Shown: positions 1-13,800 of the stretch, piece after piece | Layout of the letters: every line of letters begins with the position of its first letter | How positions within the stretch are numbered: the stretch's first letter is position 1 | Assembly (NCBI GenBank): GCA_947650285.1 | Contig: CANTFL010000363.1 | Coordinates: 310,001 to 374,000 of the forward strand | Length of the DNA: 64,000 nt | Reading direction: 5' to 3' | Source of the DNA: Hyaloperonospora brassicae | Taxonomy: Eukaryota; Oomycota; Peronosporomycetes; Peronosporales; Peronosporaceae | Program-made: the position numbers and the translations under genes | Notes under the pieces: generated by a model | The model's database searches: none | What the model was told of the DNA's origin: nothing | Seen by the model: only the letters and a program-made list of their open reading frames with translations

Positions 1-1399
1 TTAACTATTTTCCCTATATTCATCCACAATAAATCTACTTGCCCGAGATGCTATTGCGTCAACGCGTAGCTGACGTGGTCATAATCACGGCGACCTACCT
101 ATAAGTCATAAATGGCAGACTGATAATGATATCAAATTCGCATCTTTTCGTGGTATTGACGACGTAGGCTGCACATACATGATTATGTTCTTGTCGAAGC
201 GGCGAAATAATTACAGCCAAAATATTGACAAGACCAGCAAAATACTCTGTCTTAAATCTCAAGCAGTCAAATATGTTCATACAACTCTGTAGGTATTTAA
301 AAATATTATAATAGATGTCGATCATTCACTTTCTAATCCTTTTTTGAGATATACACTATTTGCGACATCGAATTCTCGCGCGTAAAAAATAACTGAGAAG
401 GTAATCCATTTCTTTCTGCATGTAAACTAAGCTCAATATATGTAATTGTCTCTAAGACGGATTTTACCCTTCTCAAAGCTTTTCGTCGAAGCCAAACTTG
501 GTTGTTTTAGTTTAGTATCGGAGGGCGATAGAGCGTGATATTGACTTAACTGTGCAACTCTTTAAAAATTATTTGCACGAGTTTACCATATTTATTTTAA
601 ACCGCTGTGTCCAACTACATTAATGTCCATAAGTCTTGCATAATTTTTGACAAATTGATTTACGGTGGTATCGTGTACTCTCTATTTTGCTATGTGGCTG
701 CATCAGAACACAGTAGGGGGCTGTCTTATGAGTGATATATCCCTGGCCAAACAATACAGGGATACCATTTGCTTTTAGAATGCAACGTTTAATTAAATCA
801 ATGTCCCAAATTTAAACTCGGAGGATACGTCGACATGTGTAAGTAGAAGCATGTTATATTCCAATTCAATGTGGCAAAGAGATTACAAGATATTAACGCT
901 GAGTTGCGCTTCAATTCGCACAGATAGCCGGCATCAGATAAGTTTGAAACGGACTCTGATTGAAAGAATATGAACTTCGACGGCTTGCTTACGATCCTGA
1001 ACCCAAACGCACCGGATAGCGAAATCGTTAAAAATGAGTGGGATATGTGATGACTCTACTATATCTGTTATATAATGACAAATATGATTAAGAATGTGGA
1101 ATCACCTATAGATAGCGGTATGAATCAAGGTTCACCCAGATCTACTGGAGATAGCGATCTTTTTTCGAGATCGCGACCCCGATCCGAGATCTCGATCCCA
1201 ATCCGATATCGCGAGCCTGGAGTCAGCTGAGTACACGCCGGGTGTGGGTCACAACCAGATTCCAGAGAGAGCGCACTTGGCGTGAGAAAATAGGTACAAG
1301 GTGGCGATATCCTAAAGAGGAGATGCGCGGCCCCATAAGTTCGTGATACAGATAGACCTACCGATTTTTATTGGTTTTAATTGATTAATTAATATTAAA
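1..1399. other. AT-rich stretch without recognised genes
   Basis: I see no frame longer than about 80 codons and no family motif. Between about 1,140 and 1,220 there is a run rich in gatc/cgat words (agatcgcgac, cgagatctcg), resembling sequence near 16,080-16,200. It may be old repeat sequence, but I cannot assign it. Confidence 0.5.
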
Positions 1400-3190
1400 A
1401 AGAGTTCAATTTGCTGCTTCCTACGCATGTCGAATCCTCGTCAGGGTCGATTTTTAGTGGATACAAGACGTCGAGAAAGTTACATTATTAGATCAAGTGA
1501 TGCCCCTGGATTGTCTGGCTACGGATGGAGGACTCATAGTTGTGGTGGAGTGGTGATACCTCTTTTAAGGAGTCGATATAACTTTCCAATGGCGCCCGGA
1601 CGATCGACAAACGATAAAGGATACTCTAATTTCGTGTTGTTGATAGCTTTTCGTACCTTGTGTAGCCATTGGTGGGGCAGGTTGCACTTTTCCAGGTGGA
1701 CTCGTGTCAATGGAAAACTTGACCGTATTTGCGATGGAATCGAGGTTTATTCTCGGTGTTGATATCTTCACACCGCGATCAGGGTTGGTGCAATCTCCTG
1801 GAATTCTTCACGGTATCGTTTGTACACTTGTAGGGTGCTCGATGAGAGTCAAATTTATCTGTGACAGATCGCTTCGTCCAAATGTAGACCTTGATTTGTG
1901 ATCTTTCTGACCACTTAAGCTGTCTCGCGAACTTAAGTCGATATTACAAAGGCTTACCTGCGTCCGATCGTAGTTTTAGGGAGTGAGATTCCTTGAAAGC
2001 ATCTTGCTGAATGGTTGAGGGGCGACACTTTGCAGATGTTGCGTAATCTGTGAAGTCAGGTGGCTTGAAAATCCAGACCGGACGAGACTACGCGTGTCCT
2101 TAAGAGCAAATTGAACTTTGTAAAATGGTAACCAGTCAAACCCAACAACACAATCCATATCTTCATAACATAGGCATAGCATGCCACATGTCGCTCTCTC
2201 CAGAAGGTAGCAATCTTGTACTTGCGTGGCACACACTTGATATACTATCCGATCTCATTCACCTTTCTGGTTGTACATCGATTCGGATCGTCTACACTAG
2301 CTTGATCGTGATCATGTATATGATCGTAGATCCTCACCACGATCACATCCTCGATAACAATTGCTTTGCTGATCGCGAATCACCTGGTGTTGCACACACC
2401 TCTCATATTGTGACCGCTTATTGTGATACACACCAACCAAATTGCGATTACATACCTTATTGTCGATCAAGACGTCGGTCGCCTTCGTGAACGCGGTTGC
2501 CTTGCTAATTCCGGATCCTTCGGTATAGTACACACTCCTCTGATCGCGATAGCTCTTGATCGCCGTCGTAGTTTTCCCCTTATCTGTAATTTAGGCTCAC
2601 TGACTTAAACCCTTTGTAGATCATACTTTGACTCAATGTATCAGGTCCCATCTTTTATGATCTGATATCCAGTACTGTTTAATAGTTCAGTAGACGTGAT
2701 CTGACCAGTTGTGGGATTGGCGCTACCAACAGTTTCCTCATATAGATATAACTGGAGCGGGATCCGATCTCGATTAGCGAATTGTATCCGTCAATTCACC
2801 ACACAACTAAAACTCAAACTGAGATCGGATTTATAAAAAAGGTAAACCCGAAGGATGCAAGATCGCGAGACGGATCAAACGATCAGAAGGCTAGCGAAAT
2901 AAGTATTAACATTGGACAAGGCAATCTCGTAGAAATTGAGGTGACTCATTTCGAGCACCATACAAGTACACTCGCTGTAGTGTTAACATTTCCACGGAAC
3001 AACTTGTATCCCTACCACGGCAATGTTTGGCATCGACTGATGTCCACCTGGATAAGCTCAACCCGCACAACCGACGGGTACACAAGGTGAGCGAATTATA
3101 CAGAACAAAATCGGAGTACGCCTTTGTAAGTTGGTCGTCCGGGCGCCAGTGGAGAGTTACAATTCACTCCTCAAAAGATCCATCGTTTGT
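1400..3190. repeat. Degenerate R2 repeat cluster with inverted halves
   Basis: Positions 1,541-2,000 read in the plus direction like the better copies at 18,884 and 21,505: a tgtggtggagtggtgat start, then tggcgcccggacg, then the gttgc/ttcc/ggtgga block. Positions about 2,860-3,186 are the same family on the minus strand, ending with the reverse complement of the same ggcgcc block. Positions 2,100-2,400 match 22,800-23,040 in inverted orientation, and 1,400-1,540 match 23,490-23,650 directly. The cluster is therefore a mosaic of oppositely oriented fragments. There is no coding capacity. The class is not recognised (old LTRs or a long-inverted-repeat element). Confidence 0.55.
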
Positions 3191-3199
3191 CTACCACAT

Positions 3200-6100
3200 C
3201 AATGATTAATGAATAAACACAACATATCAACATACCCATTTATAACACGGAAGTAGAAATCCACGCGTCTATATTTCTAAGCAAATCGTCCACTTGTACC
3301 TATGTGGCCCACAACGGATACGCTCACTCATAAAAATTGAAGTCGTCCACATTATTTTTATAAACAGCAGGCTGTAGGATCGTGATAAGATTTCGTGTCG
3401 TGATCTCGTAGTACAATCGCGTCGTTGGTTAAACTTGCGATCGCATATTAAAATTGCGGCCTTAGCTAAATTATATACATAACCAGATTCATCCCAATTA
3501 TATCCCGCTTCACCTCCTTGATATCGAAGGTCTGGCGAGCTGTTACGTATAAGTTAATGATTGCGTACCACACGTCGCGGCCCGTATCCTTCCGTCTGCT
3601 TATAGTCGAGCTTAACTGACGCTTGCGACCCTTGTAAATTTCAAGCCCAACTTATTAATTAGATATTTATAACGCTTTTCCACACGACCTACACATTGTA
3701 GTTTTGGACATTTAAGATACGATTGTTCGGCATGGTAATATATCCTTAAGCTAAGAAATTTGGGCCGATCTAAATTCGCATCGGAAGCATAAAAGCACGA
3801 GGATAATAGTGATGAAAGATGATAACATTAGATTGAAATCACCACCATATATTTTTTGCATACGCGATTAGCCCACATTATTATGTCTATATCTGATGTC
3901 ATTACAGGATGGTATATACACGACAATAGAAGGATATTCTTCAATACACGTCAGCCTGTTTATATATATTGTTTATTGTAAGTGATCTCATTAAATCTAA
4001 ACAGATGTAACATACACATTTATGTAAGATTAGAATTTTGGCTCCATTTTAATGTATACGTGTATAACTCTAACCTAAGTTTCGCACCCATTAAATAATT
4101 AGAAATGCTACCTTAAATGGATGCGGTAGGCATTGTACTTTGGTCTAAAAGAAAAATTGAAAGTTGGGCTGATCAAGTATAAATGTAATTTATCGATGAG
4201 ATATCCATTTGAAGTGATACAATATGTCCATACGCCTAGATTACTATACGTTTAAGTTAACATTCACAAATTTTTAAGATAATTCACCATATTTGTAATC
4301 TTTTAAAACCAATATAACACCTATAGTTGACACGTGTTTAACATTTGCGCACGAGTGCTCACAAATTGCCCGTCTTACATAATTGCTTTAAAATGATTTT
4401 GAGATTCAAATGTGATTTAATTTTTGCGATGTGGAGTGCGTGTAGGCGATTATTAAAATTGGACGTTGCATCGAATGATATTAAGTGCTACAAAAAAATG
4501 ATTAAGAACAAACTCTGTAAAAAAATATAAACTAAATATATGATTGATACATTTCTCGGGAAATTTGATTTTTGCGAGATAATATAGATATGCTTAAAAA
4601 ATCGAATATCTGTGAGAATTGATGATCAAAATTTCATCTCGTTTCAAATCAATAACTTTTAGTTTGAATAGTGTTATGTAGTGAAGGTGTAATATACTTG
4701 TACCGTGAGTAGTAGTTGTACGTAAAACATTTTAATTACAAACATGAAAGAGTAATTAAGAGCCAGAGTAGATGTTGTCAATCATGTGCTTGTGAGATAA
4801 TTTAAATTGTTTTATGGAAAATCAGAGATCTGATCGTTTGAAATTCAGATGTAACATCCGGCAAGAGCTTAAAGCAGGAATTAGTTCAGCCCATTGTCTA
4901 CGATCAAAGATAAATTATATTGTTGTTTTAAATTACATTTTTATTACTAGATCTAATGTCGGTCACAAAAAGAATAGAAAATACATATTGCAACACGAAC
5001 AAGCTGCCTGCAATACGTCTAAACCTATAGGATTGTATTTTTCAAACTAATCATCTAATTTTGGCGGACTCATTTAATTATCTGCGATTCAATTAGTAAT
5101 TTTATACTCATTAAGCAATTTTACCTTATAATTAGTCATATTGAATCCGACGACACTTTTTTAAAATTCGTAATCTAAGAATATCGAACAAATATATATC
5201 TGTTTTGGTCATTATCGATGTAATTTAATGCGTACGGTGTTTGATGGCAGTCGATTTTTGTAAGATATATAATACCAAAAACTTCTAACAACACTAAGAA
5301 CTACCTAATATTACAAACAACACACAGGAATCCGCTCTACTTATCAAAATATCTCTTGTAGGTAAATGCTTGATACTGTATGAGAAAAAAATTATTTTGC
5401 GCAAATGATGATGGAGATTTTTACTTCATTACGTTTTGTGATATGCTCACGACATATATTTTTATGAAAAATCATTTAAATAGTATCGTAGGGTAATCCA
5501 GCTAAATACATTCCGCCATATCAAACAAATTGTGTTGCCGGAAGTCGTCGATTGTTGGAAATACCAATGATACAGCTGGCCTGATATTTGATGCAGGACA
5601 TACATTTAAATTTATATAAAACATTTAATAATAAAAATGCATGTATATATTGACAGCGCATCTACATTTATATCATATGCGTAGAGTTTATTTATGTTTT
5701 GAATATCATGCAACACTCACGCTAAGTTTTGTCATGATCCTGCATTACTATCAGTGCATAAAATGACAAAAGGTTGAAGAAATTATTTTGCCGTTGCGTT
5801 ATTAAAAACACAAAAAAAATGTATCGCTATGGACGGTGCAAGAATATTCAAATCATGTATTGCAACATGATGCTGATGGCCTCAACGATATATAAATAAT
5901 TATTAATTTTCATGTGAAAGGAGTAAAAAAGTTCTAATATTCTACAAAAGACTATTCATCTTATGCCCTAAATAAATCGAAATGCGGACAAACTATAAGA
6001 TATTATTTAGATAGAAAAAAAATTAAATTTGCGACTAATTTGAGATCGCTGTAAACGTGACAAGTCGGCCCTCTCTTATCAAATTAACATCCAGTATCTT

Positions 6101-9100
6101 TGTCGATTAAGCAAGATGGCTAGATAACATACATTTGATAAAACTGAAACAACATACAAAACTAAGATTATTACAATATGTAGGCGTATATGAAAAATGT
6201 GTTTACATTCGAACTTTTTTCCCATATCTATGTTATTGCTTCACATTTTTAAACAAGTGGTAGGAAGCGGAATCGTTTAGCTATATATTTAATAAACGCA
6301 GTATTTAAGATTCAAACTATTGTCTTAATTGAGGTTTATAAGCGCTGACAATGTGGGCGTTGGGATATTTGAAATTGAAAAGCCAAATTTCAAATATATA
6401 TATGAAGCCGAATTAAAATATAAGTAAAGTCTCCAGATTCAGTATACCTAAAAGTTGTAATTAAAACGAATTTTAAATTGTCAGGCAAGATATTTATTTT
6501 TGTGCAATTATTCAATTTTTTTAATCCAGTGCGAGCTTTACTGTTGATGTATAGAACGAAAGGCTTTTATAGGTATAGAAGTGATAGAGTTTTTTTTTGT
6601 ATATGAGACTTCGTATCTTTTGTCCGCGCGAAAAGCTAGGTACACATACTGAGAATAAATTAAATTTTATATTGAACTGAATCAATTTGCTAAGTACTAC
6701 TAAAACTACATTGTCGATGTAAATTTTCATATCTGCAACAAATCTAAGAAACAATATATATTGAGTAGAAATCATAAGTATAAGAATCGATTTCCTATGA
6801 TAGTCTTTTTTATTTTACACGATTAAATGATTTATAGTTCAATATTCACGAATACGGTTTAAGAATATTTTCCTTTTTATATAATTCTTCGGTATTTTCA
6901 TTCGTATTTGTTTTGCATCTTTATAACATAAATTTGGTTGAAATGATTTGCAGCTTATGTTTAAAAACATCTTATAGACCTAATTTAAGCTGTGATGTAA
7001 AAGAAAATATATTGCTGCAACTGAAATAGTGGAAAGCAAAAAAGGGCTTGACACACAGTTCGTTAAATGTTCCCATTACAATTTGGAGGTATATTTAACA
7101 ATAAAAATGTCTTGAATGAGCTGCGGAAACTCATCATGACAATGTTTTCGAAAATAATAAAAAAAGTTGTTATAAATAGGTAAGTAAGTTCATCTGCAAA
7201 TTAACGTACACTATTCTATTCGAAAAATTTTTGTAAATAAAGGAGTGATCGCCTAAAGTCGTCCGATTCAAAAATCGTGACTGTTCTTCCCTTGACTACA
7301 ATGATATACTATGCAGTTTATTAGCGAAAGATTAAAACATAGTTTATACTTGAGCTTATTCAATTTCAATTTTAGATGAATCGAACCTTTTTTCGTATAA
7401 ATACCGATCAGCATTCAAAAGTTTTGGAGATAAAAATTTGTTTTAAGAACGCCGCCAACTTATCCAGTTGTGTAATCGCGATCTGGGTTTTCAGTGTAAA
7501 TTTTATTGATCACATTCTTGTCGTTGTTGCATCAGAAGGGACGCAGTTAAATTATTGGAAGCCGATATATTTATGAATAGTCGATACGGAGGTGACGATA
7601 GAATGGGCAGTTATGTATCGATCCATCAAAAATTCGCAATCTCAAATTGATATGTTTTTGGCGATGGACGTGGTTTGGGTTATCAAGGTAAAAATTAAGC
7701 TATCGTTCTCTTTTCAAGCGTCGAAGGGTTGTTTGATATTAATCCTGCTAAGCCCTTTAGATCTTAGTTCCTTTCAGCATAGTATAGGAATACGTGTATG
7801 TACGCATTGATTATATCATGTGTGGAACGTCATATGTTCCAGACCTCTTATAAGTGTGCGAATATTTTATATTCTAAATTATATGATAGCATTTTTATTA
7901 TATATTGTTTTCCTAAATTTGGGATATAATCCACATTGCATTAGCATACATACCACGTTTTACAATATAAAAGTACGGAGCCCAATTTAAATTCTTCTGT
8001 TAGGACCCTGGCGCATGCCGGTTTTATTTACGCTACAAAATGGCTATTGTTAATGTAGCGGATGCTAATACTGCTACTCTGTTGCAATTGTAAATGTTGC
8101 TACTGCTGTTGCTGCTGCTGCTGATGTTGTTGTAGATGCTGCAATTGCGGTTGTTGTTGTTCAAATTGTATTCGCAATTCCTTTACTACTTATCAGCCTG
8201 ATCACTATTTAACTTAAATACTATTAATATACCCAAATAGCTAAATTCTTTCTGTTAACTCTTAATATTATTTTTATGCCTGCATACTTCTTTGTCTGCA
8301 CAAAAACATTTAGGAAGGGAAAGAGCGATGATGCCGCTAACGTATTCGGTGAAGTTTTTGTCAGTTTATCTCGCTCCAACGCAAATATATCACATTTGGA
8401 CTTATGTTGTGGTATGGCGTTGCAATTTATCCTGTCATGTCCATCTCAATTTCTAGATTTAAATAAGATGGTACCGTACAAACTACCAGCATGATCAAAC
8501 TTCGAACAATTTAATGGGGCAATTTAAAGTAAAACAATGGGTTTGTAGCTATATCATTGCCGATGGAGAAATGCCAGTGCTGCTGGAGAAATGCCAATTT
8601 TGATATGTAATGAGGCTTAATTTGACCTGTAAGTTCTGCGGATTTGGACATATTGGTTCCAAATACTACATAATTTATAAAAATATATTTTACGTTTGTC
8701 AATTTCTCATGTTGCTTGTTGAATGAGAGTTCTTTTCTTCTTTGGACGCCATCGATCGTTTTAAAATATGAAGTAATGCATATATACTCAGGCCTCTTTA
8801 TATACGGGTTTAGCCAAAAATACCGAAAAAAACTAATTTACGTCTTGCATAAAACCTTATCTACGGATCACCGTATATTCAGCTCCAAGACCTGCAATGA
8901 GACTTAGCATTGATTTTGCTTGCAATTCGACACTCCCTCTAGCGAAAGGTCGGAGATACTTTCACGAAAACCGTCTTGTGTATTCGAAAAAATCTAAAAA
9001 TCAGATTTAAACTTGACATGTGCCAAGAACACAGTAGCAACTCCATCACATTACCGTTGAGGATACTAAAACCTCTCGTTCACAACATTCCATTATTCAT

Positions 9101-9240
9101 CGATAGTGTATCTCCATTGAGGGGGTCCAATGACGATTTGAGAGAAGGTTCACATTTCACGGAATTCAATAGTATGTCATGCTCCTAAATAATTAATCTA
9201 TTCGTTCGAGATCCTAAGTGCCAGAAGGCGCTCCTTCAAC
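3200..9240. other. AT-rich gene desert
   Basis: About 6 kb of strongly AT-rich sequence with many homopolymer A/T runs. All open frames are below about 85 codons and show no domain motif or signal-peptide pattern. I see no RNA gene, no LTR and no tandem array other than the triplet run noted separately. It could be old, mutated transposon sequence. Confidence 0.5.
8093..8162 (+). repeat. Imperfect GTT/GCT triplet microsatellite
   Basis: Runs of gttgct, gctgctgctgctg and gttgttgttgtt, with interruptions (gatgct, gcaattgcg). It lies inside the gene desert and is not within a convincing open frame, so it is annotated only as a simple repeat. Confidence 0.7.
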
Positions 9241-9249
9241 ATCTTCACA

Positions 9250-10860
9250 ACCGCACTATATACAGAGTTGCGAATCAAAACCACGATAGAGTTGAAACGG
9301 GCGATATTTTGAAGTCCTCTGAAATCGCGTTTCGATTATTGGATCTCGCTCAGTTCCAATCTCATCAATACCGTTGATTGCATGGATGAACAGAGTTGCG
9401 ACGATTTCGATAACGTCTCTTACGTCTCCATCACCCATGGACGCAAGGGTCTCAGACAAAGACCAAACCTGATCATTAATGAAACGCTTCCTTCGATAAG
9501 ACTTGCAGCAAACGTTTAAAAAGTCAACAAATGCCATTCGTTAGGGTCCATCGTATCGGCCTCACTACCATCCGCTAGGAATGGATCAATGAAGCCGACG
9601 CATTCGATATAAAACAACATCAAACTCTTTTAATGTATTCGCTGCATTTACACCTTGACAGAGTTTTGTAAATCTACTTGAATGTCACCGTCGCGCAGGC
9701 TACAATAGATTTAGCAATCATGAAGGAATTCAACAAATGGTAGGACGGCGTGCACACAGGTTCCATTTCAACAAAGTATGCACGAACACGGACACGTTTG
9801 GCCTTGATCCAGCCACTTAATTAGCTAGCGAGGTTTGGTAAAACCTTCTATATTTTGCTGATCAGGTTCTGCTGCCGACAAAAGTAGGAAATGATGGATT
9901 TCAACACTCCGTAAAACTTGCCATCACGTAAGTGGACGCATAAGTCTTCTGATACGATGTATAGCTGGTTGACGCCGCACCTAACTCGAAAAAAACTAAG
10001 GATTTGCAACATTTTCAAATCTGGAGGCACATCTACTAAAGCGGACAATCATTTTTTTTGCCATATGAAGACGTGCCATTGATGACGTCACGACATATAG
10101 GCATCACAGAGTCGAGTCTTCACAAGTGGTCGAGAATATGACCTCTCCAGTGTGTCGTTCGTACACTAAAATTGCCAAAAAATGGCCATTGAGGTTGCCA
10201 TACGTAAGAAGATGTAACTGGAAACGGATGTCGATATACGAATTGCATATGTGTTTTGACATAACTAGTGCAATAGGAACGTCCGAGACAGCCAAAACAG
10301 CTCTGCAATCTTGTGCAAATTGATGGCAACAACCAACTAAGCGCACTTGGCTACAGTTGAGTCACTGGCACATCCAATCGATTTAAATTTTGTAAACCCC
10401 TTTGTATACAGTAACATACTAGAACTCTGACGAAAGGTGCTTTCCGATGCCAAAAAAATTAAAAGCGAGGTCGAATTGCAGGGAATTCTATGTTCCAGTA
10501 CGGTAGCGGTCGACACCTTTTTTATCTATAAGATCTAAAGACCCGTCAGCAATTTTAATAAAAACGGCTGCATCATCTTTGTGTGACTTTAATGCTCAAC
10601 TTCATCTGGATCCCAAAGCATGTCTTCAAAAATGTTGGCGACGATTGGCGCGTCGAATATATGCTGTCTCGGCATCTGCTGAGCCCCAAATTGTGAACTT
10701 ATAGTGTGCTTCACGGGCTGCACATTCTTTAAGTATCCCTTCTTGCTTTCACTAGAAAGGCCTAGGTACTTCTGATACATTTTAAGGTGCTGTTGTTATA
10801 GGTGCTGCGTGTAGTCGTCTGTTCGGAATGGTGCCGATTGATACTTGCTATTGGATTTTC
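9250..10860 (-). pseudogene. Decayed hAT-like (BED/DUF659-type) transposase
   Basis: Reading the minus strand from about 10,860 down gives fragments in several frames, in the order expected for the hAT-like transposases abundant in oomycetes. They are an N-terminal FRTDDYTQHL...MYQKYLGLS segment, then YIDIRFQLH, then LVYERHTGEVIF (10,104-10,346), then RVRCGVNQLYIVSEDL...KFYGVLKSIISYFCRRQQ-like (9,848-10,048), then a degraded C-terminal part near 9,256-9,840. Known family members have the same order: a DIR strand, an ERHTGE motif, a CGxHQLD-type motif and a YLRRQQNLI-like helix. Here the CGxHQLD motif reads CGVNQLY, and stops and frameshifts break the frame throughout. It is inactive. Family assignment is by motif memory, not search, so the superfamily label is tentative. 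Confidence 0.5.
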
Positions 10861-13800
10861 TCGCACGTTTTGCGCCTGCATTGCTCTCGCGACAGTAGTG
10901 AATTAAGAAACAGCAATTCATTGAGACAACAATGCGGTCCTTCGTGCTCCTCTGAGAGACTCGAACACCATATTTTAGAGAACAGTTATGCTGAAAGGGA
11001 GTTTCTCGCTTGTTTTTAGAGTATACATAATATGTATTGGTTTTACCTACGGATGTTGCGGATACTAGGGCTTTAGGTTAGGATTAACTATTAGTCGCGA
11101 AGGCTGAGGTCTTTTTATTTTATGGAGAGCCAATATTGGGTCCCCGTTTCACTTGTTCATTAACTCATTGTCTCACACATTATTACGAACTCGCTTATTC
11201 GCTTCTTACGTGCAACGACTTCGAATCACAATCTTCTTATGTTTATATGCTGTTTCCCAACCAGGGTATTATCGGCTCGCCATATATAAATACATACGGC
11301 GTCGAATCCTTAAACAACTAAAATATCTGTATATAAAGAGCTCTGCACCTATTTTTGCTAGGAAATCCTTATGCACGATTGGCCGTATGATGCTTTCGGC
11401 TTTCTTAGATTAGGTATCGATAAACGTCGATAATGATCATGATTCGTAAAAATATTCGATCATAGATGTCATTTGACAGGAATGCCACAGTAAAAACTCA
11501 ATGGACGCAAAGTGAGTCAACGGATATAAAGCTACTGCTCCAAAATCGTAAGGCTTTATCATAATATTGATAATAAAAAAATTATCGTTAGATTTCACAG
11601 TCCTGTTCAATTTGCGACAATATAGCATGATTGAGAGCATTCATCAAATTCACCTATATAACTTAAAAGAATCAATTTGTCCTCTTAGCGAGATGCAAAT
11701 GGAGTAGAAACTCCCCGCCGTTTGTTTTTCTCTGCATTTGCATCCTACTATAATCTACGTAACGCTCAATATTCAGACAATATCTAAAATAGAAAGGCAT
11801 TATTTTTATTTCAAAGCGCTTTATACTGGTTTAACAATATTTCAGGTTAAATTTTAAAACGTCGGACATGGCAAAAATGATGTCGGCCATTTTTACGGCC
11901 CAGATCCTGGAGCCAAAAGCCATCTTTATATCGAGTAGAGAAACTTCTGTTACCACCTTCTCGTATTCAAGCTTCTTTCTTGATCGGACCAAATACCACG
12001 CCATAATTTTGCCACATTGGACTTTTACTTCTTGTTTAAAAATGTATTGAGTGCCTGAAGTAAAAAAAGTGTGGAATTTTGATGTCGTCGTGTGCATAAA
12101 TTTAAAAGGTCTCTTGTCCCTATATAATATCACAAATGACGGGGCTTGGTCGGTTCGAGATCTTATCAATATAAACCACTATGTTCACTTATCATCATTT
12201 TTTCTCTATAACATTACAGCTTAATGATTTAGAATTCGTTATTACTAAATCGAAAGCACGCAACAAGCGAAATTTTATCGACTGAGGTCTTTGAAAAAGT
12301 ACTATGCACAGATATTTCTAGCTAGGGATCCTTCCTCCATGCTTAATATCTTCTCAACGATGATAATCTAATCGTATAAATTCATTTTCCACAAAATCAA
12401 GCTCAACCATGTGACTTCTATTGTTTGATCCTGCGACGCAGGTTGGAAATAAACCGTAATTCTTAGTATCACTTCTACAACAATTTCATCTTCAAACTGT
12501 CGAGTGCGTCGACGCAGTTCATGTGCCTTGCAAGATCCCTTTGTTGCTAAGATGTACTATATTCATCACAAGAGTCACATTCCGGCCGATAGTCTAGATG
12601 ATCTCTCTGACTGCAAAATTTGAAGCAATATATCTCGCCGCCGCGCACCGTTGAGACTCGCTAGTAGATTCAGAAAACTGGCAAGAGAGAAATGAAGATC
12701 GTGTTGTTGGACCAAACGTATGCCAGAACGCAATTTTTTATAAAACAGACAGTCGACCAGTGTGAAATCGTCTCTGTAAGGTCATCTGTTCCACTTTTAA
12801 TGCGGAATGGACATTCGCATCGTCTTATCAATTCGATAACGGTTTGGGTGTTGTCGCTCTTGCTCGAGTAGCCCCAGTTATTGATGAAGCTGCAAAATAG
12901 GTACTGTTTGTCGTTGCTTTCTATTATTGGTAGGGCCTACCGTTTTCTAATATATATATGCAGTATGAATGGCGTGATGTTTAAGCTGTACCTCAATAAG
13001 TTAGGTATACTACGACGTGCAGCATTTTTTATTTGTGATGAAAGGGAATATTTTTTTTATTTTTTCGGACTATTTATTTTTTTTTGAAATTCAAAGGGAA
13101 GTTTGTAGTTTTTCTTCATAATTATGTCGCATTGATTTTATCTATAACGTATCAATATACTATGTTGAGCGACGTATGGGTAATTTGAAAGGCTTATATA
13201 TGACAATTTGTAAGCAGTTTATTCGACAAATACTATCGATAACACATATTATTGAAGAAAATGTATATAAAATATTATACTGTGTATTATAACTCAAATT
13301 GTATGGACCAGCGATTACGCTAATCCTGGAATTATTCTTGTCCGTGCTTTCATTCTCGATATTTGGTCAGCACGTCAAATGTATATACTTAGTCTACTCT
13401 GACCTAGCTGCTGTCAAAAGGGAATCATGACGCTCATCGTATCGGTTCTTTTTTGCCGCGGGTGTGCATCGATATCAATAGAGGCAAAATTTTAAATTTA
13501 ATACCCTTCGCCTTTTGTAGGTAAGTATGGTTCCTACCGCACGTATTCCGTTACAATAAAATAAAGCTATATTTTTGATGACTATTAATCAGCATCTTTA
13601 TCCATATAATTTATTCTCGTATAAATTTATTGCCATTAATCTGTCATTCATCGAAAATAAGTATAAATATGGTTTAATCGACTGGTCATGTCGACGAAAA
13701 CGCTAAAGCTTACCCATGGATATTGATGCACTACCTTCATATATTATGAGTTCAAGTTAAGTCCATAAAGTTAATTGCAACACAATCCATCGATTGTGCA

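Noticed and set aside
8093..8162. CRISPR-like or regulatory repeat array
   Set aside because: It is an imperfect triplet microsatellite without spacers. No CRISPR array is expected or seen in this eukaryotic-looking window.
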